Source: an uncultured Gemmiger sp.
GTDB taxonomy: Bacteria; Bacillota; Clostridia; Oscillospirales; Ruminococcaceae
Length of the DNA: 64,000 bases
Reading direction: 5' to 3'
Assembly (NCBI GenBank): GCA_944388245.1
Contig: CALXIA010000003.1
Location: 1-64,000 of the forward strand
The first letter of the stretch is position 1, and the number at the start of each line of letters is the position of its first letter. The translations under genes were made by a program, and so were the position numbers. A model generated the notes under the pieces. That model worked only from the letters and a program-made list of their open reading frames with translations. It ran no database searches and was not told the origin of the DNA. This document shows positions 8,196 through 15,656 of this stretch, one piece after another.

Positions 8196-8852
8196 TTACA
8201 GCCGCAGCAGGCCGGCCACCGCGGCGGCCGAGTCGGTTGCGCGGAACACCGCGCTGCCGGCCACCAGCACATCCGCGCCGGCCTTCACGCAGGCGGCGGC
8301 GGTGCCGCTGGCCTCGTCCACCCCGCCGTCCACCTCCAGCAGCACCGGCAGGTTCTGGCGGCGTTTCTCCTTTGCCAGCGCGGCCAGCTTGTCCAGCGCG
8401 CCGGGCAGAAAGCTCTGGCCGCCGAAGCCCGGCTCCACGCTCATGACCAGGGCCAGGTCCAGCTGGTCCAGCCAGGGCTCCAGCGCCGAAACAGGGGTGG
8501 CGGGCTTGATGCTGATCCCCGCTTTGCAGCCGGCCGCCTTGATGGCGGCCAGGGTGGCCGCGGGATCGCTGTCGCTCTCCAGATGGAAGGTGATCAGGGA
8601 CGCGCCCGCTTTGGCAAAGGGCCCGATGTAGGCCAGCGGATCCCGGATCATGAGATGCACGTCAAAAAAGGCGTCGGGCAAAGCCTTGTGCAGCCCCGCC
8701 AATACCGGCACGCCAAAACTGATGTTGGGCACAAAGCACCCATCCATCACGTCAAAATGCAGCCACTGGGCACCCGCGTCCAGCACCTTGCGGCACTCTT
8801 CGCCCAGGCGGGCAAAATCCGCCGCCAGCAGCGACGGGCTGACCATCGCCAT
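8196..8852 (-). CDS. rpe: Ribulose-phosphate 3-epimerase
   Basis: This enzyme interconverts ribulose 5-phosphate and xylulose 5-phosphate in the pentose-phosphate pathway in the cytosol. The 218-residue protein has the family signatures: 'VSPSLLAADFARLGEE' at the start, 'WLHFDVMDGCFVPN' and 'VHLMI' with the metal and catalytic residues, 'MSVEPGFGGQSF', and 'EVDGGV' with the second catalytic Asp. The ATG at 8852 was chosen because AAAGGAGG lies eight bases upstream and it matches the family N-terminus. It is the first gene after a promoter and is followed by the rnfD-like gene, an unusual pairing. Confidence 0.95.
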   Translation of the reverse strand: MAMVSPSLLAADFARLGEECRKVLDAGAQWLHFDVMDGCFVPNISFGVPVLAGLHKALPDAFFDVHLMIRDPLAYIGPFAKAGASLITFHLESDSDPAATLAAIKAAGCKAGISIKPATPVSALEPWLDQLDLALVMSVEPGFGGQSFLPGALDKLAALAKEKRRQNLPVLLEVDGGVDEASGTAAACVKAGADVLVAGSAVFRATDSAAAVAGLLRL

Positions 8853-8899
8853 ACGCCGTCCTCCTTTTGCGCCCGCACGCGCGGGCGATACTCGGTTAT

Positions 8900-8928
8900 A
8901 TTGTACCGTATCCCGGCCCAAAATGCAA
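8900..8928 (-). promoter_or_regulatory. Promoter of the rpe-rnfDEA-DUF4015 unit
   Basis: On the minus strand a -35 TTGCAT (8923-8928) and a -10 TACAAT (8900-8905) are 17 bp apart, about 50 bp upstream of the rpe start. Confidence 0.7.
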
Positions 8929-8987
8929 TTCCGGGGCCCTCTCCCCGCCAAAAGCCGGCCTATTTTTCACCCTTTGCACACAAAAGA

Positions 8988-9179
8988 GGCCGATCTGGGG
9001 GGACAACGTCCCCCCAGACCCCGGAAATCATGGCCGGAATCCTCCGGCCCCTGGAAATAAACAAACAGCAAGGCCCGCGCGGACCAAAACCGTCCGCGCG
9101 GGCCTTGTCTGTATATTTCTCCCGAGGGCCAATGAATTGGCCCGACAAACGGGAGGCCGGGGGACGGCCCCGGATCGGC
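8988..9179. repeat. Compound palindromic intergenic element, copy 1
   Basis: The element has five nested palindromes in order: CTGGGGGGAC-aac-GTCCCCCCAG, GGCCGGAATCCTCCGGCC, a central GC-rich hairpin (9069-9107) with A-rich left and T-rich right flanks, GGGCCAATGAATTGGCCC, and a decayed outer palindrome near 9158-9174. The ends are inverted repeats of the type GCCGATC(T/C)GGGG. It starts near the rpe promoter and ends 10 bp from the stop codon of the histidine kinase gene. The central hairpin looks like a bidirectional intrinsic terminator. Confidence 0.85.
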
Positions 9180-9189
9180 TTCCGCAGCC

Positions 9190-10644
9190 TTACCGCCCCG
9201 CCTTTTTGGGCGTCTCCACGGGGGTGGCGGGCAGGGTGAAGGTGAACTGGCACCACTGGCCCTGCTGGCTGGTGACCCAGATCTTGCCGCCGCTCAAGGT
9301 GACCAGCACCTTGCAGATATGCAGCCCCAGGCCGCTGCCGCCCGGGTTCAAACCGCGGCTCTTGTCCTCTTTATAGAACCGCTCGAACACAAAGGGCAGC
9401 GCGTCCTGGCTGATGCCCTCGCCAGAATTCCACACCGTGATGGACACGTCCGGCCCCAGCCGCTGCACCCCGAACCGGATCACGCCGCCCTCCGGGGTGA
9501 ACTTGAGGGCGTTGTCCACCAGGTTCTGCATCACCTGATGCACCAGATCCGGGTCGGCCCAGACCAGAGTGCGGGCGGGGGCCAGGCCCTGGATGGCCAC
9601 CTTGCCCTCCTCGATCCGCTTTTCCGCCGCGAACACCACGCTGGTGATGGTCTCCCACACATCGTAGCTCTGGGCGTGCACCTGGTACTCGCCGGCCTCC
9701 AGCTTGGTGATGTCCAGCATGTTCTGCACAAGCCTTGCCAGCCGCCCCACCTCCTGGCTGACCAGATTCAGATAGTGCTGGTGCATGGCAGGGGGGATGG
9801 TGCCGTCCAGCATGCCGTCGATAAAGCCCTTCACGCTGGTCATGGGGGTGCGCAGCTCGTGGGCGATGTTGCCCATGAAGCTGCTGCGGCTGGTGTCGAT
9901 GGCCTCCAGGTTGCGGGCCATGGTGTTGAAGGTGGCCGCCAGCTGGGCCACCTCGTCGGCGCCCTCCACCGGCACCCGCTCGGAGAAGTCGCCGCCGCCG
10001 AACCGGCGGGCCGCCTCCGCGATGCGGCGCAGCGGCCGGGTGAGCCGGGTGGTGAGGGCCACGCTGAGCACGCTGGCCACCAGCAGCATCAGCCCCGCCG
10101 ACAGGATAAAGCTGGAGATCATGTCCCCCAGGAAGGTGCTCATATTCTCGGCGCTGGAGGCCGCCACCGCGTAGCCCTGCAGCGTCTGGTCGGTCCCGAT
10201 GATCGGGCTGACGGCGGTGTAGAAGTTGCCGTCGAACACCCCCAGGCTGTCCACCCCGAAATACTCCGCCCCGTCGGCCTCGGCCATGATCTGGCGGTTC
10301 AGGGTGCGGCCGATGTGGCGGCAGTCCGCCCCCTCGCTGCACATCTGCACCGTGCCGGCGGCGTCGGTGATCAGCACCATGGAACTGGTGGTGCGGCTGA
10401 TCAGGCTCACGCTTTTCTGGACCTCTTCCATCAGTTCGGGGTTGTCCCGCAGCAGCTGGGCCAGCTGCCCGCCGTGCACCACCTGGCCGGCGGTGACCTG
10501 CACCACGTCGGTGAGGGCTTCCCGCCGGTCCTCCGCGAAATAGTTGCGGAACAGGTAGGCCTGCACGCAGCCCATCACCAGGATACTGGCCACCAGCACC
10601 AGGGCGGTGGCCGTAAAGTACATGGAACTGATGCTCTTTCTCAT
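9190..10644 (-). CDS. Membrane sensor histidine kinase
   Basis: This is the sensor of a two-component pair. The 484-residue protein has an N-terminal membrane helix (about residues 7-30), an extracytoplasmic domain of about 130 residues, a second helix around 160-185, a HAMP linker ('LTRPLRRIAEAARRFGGGD'), a HisKA domain with the phospho-acceptor His in 'GNIAHELRTPMTSVKGF', and a HATPase domain with an N-box ('QNLVDNALKFTPEGG') and G-boxes ('GSGLGLHI'). It starts five bases after the response regulator gene, so the two are co-transcribed and probably co-translated. The signal it senses is unknown. Its arrangement recalls the PhoR/VicK-like kinases of Bacillota. Confidence 0.93.
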   Translation of the reverse strand: MRKSISSMYFTATALVLVASILVMGCVQAYLFRNYFAEDRREALTDVVQVTAGQVVHGGQLAQLLRDNPELMEEVQKSVSLISRTTSSMVLITDAAGTVQMCSEGADCRHIGRTLNRQIMAEADGAEYFGVDSLGVFDGNFYTAVSPIIGTDQTLQGYAVAASSAENMSTFLGDMISSFILSAGLMLLVASVLSVALTTRLTRPLRRIAEAARRFGGGDFSERVPVEGADEVAQLAATFNTMARNLEAIDTSRSSFMGNIAHELRTPMTSVKGFIDGMLDGTIPPAMHQHYLNLVSQEVGRLARLVQNMLDITKLEAGEYQVHAQSYDVWETITSVVFAAEKRIEEGKVAIQGLAPARTLVWADPDLVHQVMQNLVDNALKFTPEGGVIRFGVQRLGPDVSITVWNSGEGISQDALPFVFERFYKEDKSRGLNPGGSGLGLHICKVLVTLSGGKIWVTSQQGQWCQFTFTLPATPVETPKKAGR

Positions 10645-10648
10645 GACC

Positions 10649-11341
10649 TTATTCTTTTACCTCAAACTTGTAGCCCACGCCCCAGACCGTCTTGAGGCCC
10701 CACTGGTCGCTGGCGCCCTCCAGCTTTTCCCGCAGGCGCTTGATGTGCACGTCGATGGTGCGGGAATCCCCGTAATACTCGAATCCCCACACCTCGTCCA
10801 GCAGCTGGTCCCGGGTAAAGACCCGGTTGGGATGGCTGGCCAGAAAACTCAGCAGTTCCAGTTCCTTGGGCGGGGCCTCCACCACCTTGCCCTTGATCTT
10901 GAGCTCGTACCGGGACATGTCCAGGCTGAAATTGTCGTACTCGATGCGGCCCTCGGCGGCCTCCTGGCCGGAGGCGTTGCACCGGCGCAGCACCGCCTTG
11001 ATCCGGGCCACCACCTCCTTGGTGTCAAAGGGCTTGACCACGTAGTCGTCCGCCCCCAGTTCCAGCCCCAGCACCTTGTCGAAGGTCTCGCCCTTGGCGG
11101 TAAGCATGATCACCGGGGTATCCCCCGCCGCCCGGATCCGCCGGCAGACCTCCCAGCCGTCCAGCTTGGGCATCATCACGTCCAGCAGCACCAGGTCGGG
11201 CTTTTCGGCGGTAAAGGCGTCGATGGCCGCCTGCCCGTCGTGGGCCAGGCAGGTGGTATAGCCCTCCTTTTCCAGATACAGCCGCAGCAGTTCGCAGATA
11301 TTTTTGTCGTCGTCCACGATCAGGATCTTCTCGTTGGCCAT
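10649..11341 (-). CDS. OmpR/PhoB-family response regulator
   Basis: This 230-residue DNA-binding regulator has a receiver domain and a C-terminal winged helix. The acidic pocket is 'VDDD' near residue 10, the phospho-acceptor Asp lies in 'LVLLDVMMPKLDGWE', the conserved Thr in 'MLTAKG' and the Lys in 'VVKPFD'. The winged-helix part ends with the typical 'WGFEYYGDSRTIDVHIKRLR' and 'GVGYKFE'. It precedes the cognate kinase by a few bases. A -10-like TATAAT lies on the minus strand at 11392-11397, about 50 bp upstream, with a weak -35. The regulated genes cannot be told from the sequence. Confidence 0.95.
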   Translation of the reverse strand: MANEKILIVDDDKNICELLRLYLEKEGYTTCLAHDGQAAIDAFTAEKPDLVLLDVMMPKLDGWEVCRRIRAAGDTPVIMLTAKGETFDKVLGLELGADDYVVKPFDTKEVVARIKAVLRRCNASGQEAAEGRIEYDNFSLDMSRYELKIKGKVVEAPPKELELLSFLASHPNRVFTRDQLLDEVWGFEYYGDSRTIDVHIKRLREKLEGASDQWGLKTVWGVGYKFEVKE

Positions 11342-11449
11342 GGGGCAGCACTCCTCACATTGTTTGGCCGGCGCGCGGCCTGTTTGTTTGTATTATACGC
11401 CCGATTTGTGAACAAAAAAAGGGGCAACCGCTCCGCGGCGGCTTTTTCC

Positions 11450-11478
11450 TTGCGCCGGCGGGCAAGGTACGGTATAAT
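11450..11478 (+). promoter_or_regulatory. Orphaned promoter, probably the ancestral ychF promoter
   Basis: TTGCGC (11450-11455) and TATAAT (11473-11478) are spaced 17 bp apart on the plus strand and read into the left island boundary. About 60 bp downstream lies ATGAAATTAGG, the same 11 bases that begin ychF at 24603. This promoter probably drove ychF before the island inserted. It now reads antisense into the sulfatase-maturase gene. Confidence 0.7.
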
Positions 11479-11517
11479 GTGGGGTGACGGAAAATGCCGC
11501 CGGCGGACGGCGGGATC

Positions 11518-12591
11518 CTACAGAAAGTGAGCGACCAAAGATGAAATTAGGTAGTAGGACTGAACGGGAATACCTTCGCTGGAGACAATGCGATCGCGCC
11601 GGCACCCATTCCGGCAAAGAGCATAATAGGGGCACTGTCTGCATTCTTCCGGCACGGAAAGAGAGCTTTGCAGGAATTGCTGTGCGGTGGGGCAGTGTGC
11701 CATGTCCTCAAAACGATCCACACCAACGGTACCCAGGCGCAGCTCATCCAGAACATAAAAGTCGCAGGGATAAACGCCGCCATCGCCTTCAACCACAAAC
11801 TGGATCGAGCAATGCCCCATCATCCCGCAGGACTCCGGTCGGCCGCCGAGAAGGATCGAGAGCCAGTTGTCCAGGTGCCGCACACTGGTATAATAACCTT
11901 CTTGCATATCCCGATACCACAGATCGAACAGGCGGACGAGGAAAGTGCCATACTCCTCCACGGAAAGATGGTATTTCTCGGCGCCGCGCTGCTGGTCCAG
12001 GGGCTCCAGGCAGGGAATAAACTGAATATGGCTGAAGCCTTGTTTTCTGTAAAAACGATAAATTCGTTCGACAGAGCGGGCGTTTTTTCCTGTCAGCACA
12101 CACAGGATGTTAAAATCCACCTTGAACCGGCGCAGCAAGTCAATCGACCGCATGACATCATTGAAGGTGTTGCGGCCGGTCTGATCCGGGCGATTCAAAT
12201 TGTGAAGATCCGCCGGCCCATCCAGAGAGACCCCAACAAGGAATTTGTTGTCCCGGAAGAATTCGCACCATGCCTCGCCAAGATGATACGCATTGGTCTG
12301 GATTGCATAGCTGACAGCGACGTTCTCTTTGGCATGTTTTTGGACCAGAGTCACGAAGCTGCGATAAAAGTCAAGACCGGCGAGGGTAGGTTCCCCGCCT
12401 TGGAACAGGAAGGAACAACTGCCTTCGGCAAATTCCATGGCGCCGGCGATCACTTTTTCCATCAGTTCAAGAGACAGCATCCCCTGAAAATCTTCCTGCC
12501 GATGGCAAGCGACGTCCCGGTAGAAGCAGTATGTACAGGCCATATTGCAGGCGGAAGAAGCGGGTTTGATCAACACATTGACTGGCGGCAT
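11518..12591 (-). CDS. Anaerobic sulfatase-maturating enzyme, C-terminus altered at the island junction
   Basis: This radical-SAM enzyme would oxidise the active-site Cys of sulfatases to formylglycine without oxygen. The SAM-cluster motif is 'CNMACTYCFY', followed by 'FLFQGGEPTLAG'. The auxiliary-cluster cysteines are present in 'CGMMGHC', 'YPCDFY' and 'CRQCPYYALCRNGCRRD'. The last Cys of the family, which sits in 'NYYC' of the second copy at 55.4-56.5 kb, is replaced: here the protein ends 'YYLISSLVAHFL'. That tail is encoded by the 11-bp left repeat plus host DNA, so the gene was cut by the insertion or a later deletion. It lies 57 bp after a sulfatase gene. Activity is doubtful because an auxiliary cluster ligand is missing. 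Confidence 0.88.
   Translation of the reverse strand: MPPVNVLIKPASSACNMACTYCFYRDVACHRQEDFQGMLSLELMEKVIAGAMEFAEGSCSFLFQGGEPTLAGLDFYRSFVTLVQKHAKENVAVSYAIQTNAYHLGEAWCEFFRDNKFLVGVSLDGPADLHNLNRPDQTGRNTFNDVMRSIDLLRRFKVDFNILCVLTGKNARSVERIYRFYRKQGFSHIQFIPCLEPLDQQRGAEKYHLSVEEYGTFLVRLFDLWYRDMQEGYYTSVRHLDNWLSILLGGRPESCGMMGHCSIQFVVEGDGGVYPCDFYVLDELRLGTVGVDRFEDMAHCPTAQQFLQSSLSVPEECRQCPYYALCRNGCRRDRIVSSEGIPVQSYYLISSLVAHFL
11541..11551 (+). repeat. Left island boundary repeat (attL-like)
   Basis: ATGAAATTAGG is identical to 24603-24613. GC-rich host DNA lies to the left and AT-richer island DNA to the right. The bases on either side of the two copies differ, so the identity is exactly 11 bp. It falls inside the 3' end of the maturase reading frame. 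Confidence 0.8.
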
Positions 12592-12648
12592 CCGTTACCA
12601 TCCTTTGCGCTCGGGAATTTCAAGGTGAGTTCGCTCAAGCGGTCGGTC

Positions 12649-14007
12649 TCACGCATTATCCTGAACGACAGGGCGATACCCCTCGGCGTGCTCGATCCAG
12701 TCCAGCAGGCATTTCCGAAGTTCCTGTTTGACTTCTTTGTAATCCGGGGAATCCACAACGTTTTCCAGTTGCCAGGGATCCTTGCGGAGGTCATACAGAA
12801 AATCATCTGCATAGACGTTCGAAGCGGGGACTTCTCCGCCATCCTTGCCGGGAGCGTAAACCGAGTACAGGAAATCGGGAGTGCGTACACAGCGCCCGAC
12901 GCGGCTCTCGGAGATCTGCGCGAATACCCGGTTGGGTCTGTCAGGATCCTTATGTTCCACCACATCCAGAAGGTTTTCACCGATCATTGCGTCGCCAACG
13001 TCCACACCAGCAAGTGCAAGGATCGTTTTGGGCAAACTCTCCGTGCTCACCAGGTCATCCACTGCCAGGCCGCCGCTGAAGGGGCCGCCGGAGATGACAA
13101 GGGGCACACGCAGCGCGCTGTCGTGGCAGGTGCGCTTGTAGTCGTCGCCGCCATTCAAATGACTGTCTTTGTTGCGAGTCTTGAAATGAGAACCGTGATC
13201 GGAAGCATAGATGATAACGGTGTTGTCATACAGCCCTTTTTCCTTCAGCTTGGTCACCAGGCGACCGAGATTCTCATCCAAGCTGGCGCACTGCCCCAGG
13301 TAATCAGGGTACTCCTCTGCGGCGTTTCCGCCCAGCACCTCCAAATCGTGAGGTAATACAAAATTCTTGAACCGCTCTTTGGAACCAATCGGGCCCTCAT
13401 AGTGCTGGCGATCATTCTGATGATGGGGTTCGATTTGGGAGATCGTCACAAAGAACGGTCTCTCTCCGTCGTAACCATCCAGGAACTGAAGAGCCATATC
13501 ATTGATGCAGTCTGCTCGGTAGCCCTTGAAATCTATTCTTTGGTTGTTTTCGTCGAAAACGTAGCCGTCGTAGCCATGGGAGGTAAACTCCAAGACATCC
13601 GCAGCGCGCCAAAAACCAGTATAACCACCACGAAGCTCACGAGGAACAGCGGTGGTAGTGTGATCCACAGTGTTATGACCGTAAAAATCGCCATCGCTTG
13701 CAAGATGCCATTTCCCCACATAAGCAGTCTCATATCCGGCTTCTTCGAGGTAATTGGCCAGGGTTTTCACATTGGGCGGCAACATGATATTATTACGGAA
13801 ACAACCAATGTCAGTGGCATAGCGTCCGGTTTGGAACAGAGCACGGCAAGGACCGCATACAGGCTGTGGAGAAAACGCGTTTCGAAATTTAACACCGCTG
13901 TCGGCCAAGCTATCGAGGTTCGGCGTAATGTTCAGGGGCTGCCCGAAGCAACCGCATGTATCCCACCTTTGCTGATCGGTGAAATAGAAGATGATATTAT
14001 TTGCCAT
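12649..14007 (-). CDS. S1-family sulfatase, no signal peptide
   Basis: This type I sulfatase hydrolyses sulfate esters. The formylglycine motif C-x-P-x-R is present as 'VCGPCRALFQTGR' near residue 50, with Cys as the residue to be modified, fitting the anaerobic maturase next door. Other family features are the metal site 'FYFTDQQRWD' at the N-terminus, 'YVGKWHL' and 'YASDHGSH'. The 452-residue protein starts directly with the catalytic fold ('MANNIIFYFTDQQ') and has no export signal, so it should act in the cytoplasm. The context (importer and GH112) suggests sulfated galactosyl-HexNAc sugars as substrate, which is inference. It has its own promoter and is followed by the maturase gene. Confidence 0.93.
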   Translation of the reverse strand: MANNIIFYFTDQQRWDTCGCFGQPLNITPNLDSLADSGVKFRNAFSPQPVCGPCRALFQTGRYATDIGCFRNNIMLPPNVKTLANYLEEAGYETAYVGKWHLASDGDFYGHNTVDHTTTAVPRELRGGYTGFWRAADVLEFTSHGYDGYVFDENNQRIDFKGYRADCINDMALQFLDGYDGERPFFVTISQIEPHHQNDRQHYEGPIGSKERFKNFVLPHDLEVLGGNAAEEYPDYLGQCASLDENLGRLVTKLKEKGLYDNTVIIYASDHGSHFKTRNKDSHLNGGDDYKRTCHDSALRVPLVISGGPFSGGLAVDDLVSTESLPKTILALAGVDVGDAMIGENLLDVVEHKDPDRPNRVFAQISESRVGRCVRTPDFLYSVYAPGKDGGEVPASNVYADDFLYDLRKDPWQLENVVDSPDYKEVKQELRKCLLDWIEHAEGYRPVVQDNA

Positions 14008-14112
14008 GGTATGCCCTCGCTTTCTGATCGTGTCTGATTGTCTGAGAAGTGCAAAAAAGGCTGCTGCTAATCTAAGAAACGCTCACAGAGGTTACATCTG
14101 GAGCGCTTTTTA

Positions 14113-14141
14113 ATTATACCATTTTAGCATACTTTTGTCAT
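14113..14141 (-). promoter_or_regulatory. Promoter of the sulfatase-maturase pair
   Basis: On the minus strand ATGACA (14136-14141) and TATAAT (14113-14118) are separated by 17 bp, about 105 bp upstream of the sulfatase start. The remaining gene-free sequence up to the AraC terminator shows nothing else recognisable. Confidence 0.65.
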
Positions 14142-14331
14142 TGCACATTTCCCGCTCTTTTGCGCAGAATCGGCCTCTTGTGAACTTTCTCCGGCGCACT
14201 CGGTAGCGGAACGGACAGGTCAGGCGCAGGGTAAGGCACCGCGCAGGACTATGGTGAGCCATGAACACACATCTCTGAGCCTTGGCTGTACCAAGCCTGC
14301 TGCCGCTTTTCATAATCAAGCAGACACGAAG

Positions 14332-14379
14332 AAAGGGACGTATTTTTGATACGAAGTCGTATCAAAAATACGTCCCTTT
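14332..14379. terminator. Terminator of the AraC regulator gene
   Basis: A perfect 23-bp stem, starting AAAGGGACG and closing on a two-base loop, is flanked by A-rich and T-rich sequence on both sides. It lies about 30 bp beyond the stop of the AraC-family gene and could work in both directions. Confidence 0.85.
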
Positions 14380-14407
14380 TTCTTCTTCAACGAAGCTGCG
14401 CAGTCCA

Positions 14408-15259
14408 TTATCCTTTCAGTTGCTTTTGACACATATTCCGGTAGCTGGAAGGTGTCATGTTCTCAACTTTGGAGAAGCGCTGGGTGAAATAAGAAACTGA
14501 CGAAAATCCTGCCATAGATGCGATTTGTTTCAAAGAATAGTTTGTGGTGCGCAGCAGGTATTTGCTGTCTTCCAATCGAAGCGTTTGAACATACTGGAGA
14601 GGGGAAATCCCATAAGCCTGGCTGAAAATATGCGACAGATAATATTTGTTGCTATCTGTGGCATCGGCAACGCTCTGCAGAGTGATGTTCTCCCGAAAAT
14701 GGGCATCTATGAATGCTTTGGCCTGCATAGCTTTGGGACTGGCATTTTCCACTGTATCAGCGGTCCTCGGCGTGATTTTTGTGCGACGCATAAGATTGAT
14801 CAGAAGAATGTTCAGCAAAGACTGACACACATCTTCGAATCCACTGTCGTGACGTTTTGCCTCCGCAAGGATGAAATAAAGGTATTGAGAAATATCGTCG
14901 GCAACCTCATTGAAATGGATAATGCTGAAACCTTCCACGGAATCGAGACTCGTTACGAGTTTTACTCCTTCAATTCCCAAAACGATGTACTCCAATGGGT
15001 CTTCCACAAAACTGGTTTCCGTGTGCTCCACCTGTGGGTTCAAAAGCACCATGTCGCCAGTGGAGATCTCGTGTGAGTCGTTGCGAATTTGAAATTTTCC
15101 CGAGCCGCCTACCACATAAAAAAACTCGGTAAAGTTGTGGATGTGGGGCATACTGTACCAATCGCCACTGTATTTCTCACGGCTTATATATAACAACCGC
15201 GCGCCGGAATAATACGTTCTGAATTCATGCTCCGAAAAATCATATCGCTCAGTACTCAT
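14408..15259 (-). CDS. AraC-family transcriptional regulator
   Basis: This 283-residue protein has an N-terminal cupin-type sensing domain ('WYSMPHIHNFTEFFYVVGG', 'GDMVLLNPQVEHTE') and a C-terminal pair of helix-turn-helix motifs ('ITLQSVADATDSNKYYLSHIF', 'YSLKQIASMAGFSSVSYFTQ'). Such proteins activate sugar-use genes when the sugar binds the cupin domain. It lies between the phosphorylase and the second sulfatase gene in the same direction, but a terminator follows it and a separate promoter precedes it. It probably controls the importer-phosphorylase operon promoter at 22.6 kb and possibly the sulfatase promoter at 14.1 kb. That target assignment is from context. Confidence 0.92.
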   Translation of the reverse strand: MSTERYDFSEHEFRTYYSGARLLYISREKYSGDWYSMPHIHNFTEFFYVVGGSGKFQIRNDSHEISTGDMVLLNPQVEHTETSFVEDPLEYIVLGIEGVKLVTSLDSVEGFSIIHFNEVADDISQYLYFILAEAKRHDSGFEDVCQSLLNILLINLMRRTKITPRTADTVENASPKAMQAKAFIDAHFRENITLQSVADATDSNKYYLSHIFSQAYGISPLQYVQTLRLEDSKYLLRTTNYSLKQIASMAGFSSVSYFTQRFSKVENMTPSSYRNMCQKQLKG

Positions 15260-15323
15260 AACTCACCAACCACAACCAATTCTTGCTAAAAATATCTCGA
15301 AACTTGTTGTTCTCGCTACTTAA

Positions 15324-15351
15324 ATTATAGCGAAAAAACCCAAAAAAGCAA
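15324..15351 (-). promoter_or_regulatory. Promoter of the AraC regulator gene
   Basis: On the minus strand TTGCTT (15346-15351) and TATAAT (15324-15329) are 16 bp apart, about 65 bp upstream of the ATG. The rest of the gap to the phosphorylase gene (15352-15575) shows no convincing gene. Confidence 0.65.
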
Positions 15352-15575
15352 CTATAACACATGATTTGTTCGCATTTTGTACAAATAAACCAGGATGCTC
15401 AAGGCATTTGGTCAATTTCCCGAAGATATCGATTGTTGCGATTTCGGGGTTCACAAGAACACGCGGAAAATGTGTTCGTTTCAGGTCATTGTTTGGGAAG
15501 ACCGTTCCGGTCTGTCCCTCATTCCTGTGTTTCTGACGGCCCCTATCCAGACGTCTTAACATGGCCGAGAAAGAA

Positions 15576-15611
15576 GGTAGCCCCCTTGCTGGCATCGCGA
15601 AGGGGGCTACC
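15576..15611 (-). terminator. Terminator of the importer-phosphorylase operon
   Basis: The stem GGTAGCCCCCTT pairs with its exact complement around a 12-base loop. On the minus strand it is followed by TTCTTTCTC. It lies 45 bp beyond the phosphorylase stop codon. Confidence 0.75.
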
Positions 15612-15656
15612 CGGCTCGCTGAAAGAATTTGAGCCCAGAGAAAAGGGGCGACGCTG

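Noticed and set aside
8960..9256. Short frames encoding 'GVWGD-VPPD'-like peptides in several intergenic regions
   Set aside because: They arise from the compound palindromic repeats; the peptide similarity reflects the DNA repeat, except where a true gene (the WYL regulator) runs into it.
11668..13356. A plus-strand 562-codon frame opposite the maturase and sulfatase
   Set aside because: Its frame is the complement of two strongly supported genes; no motif found.
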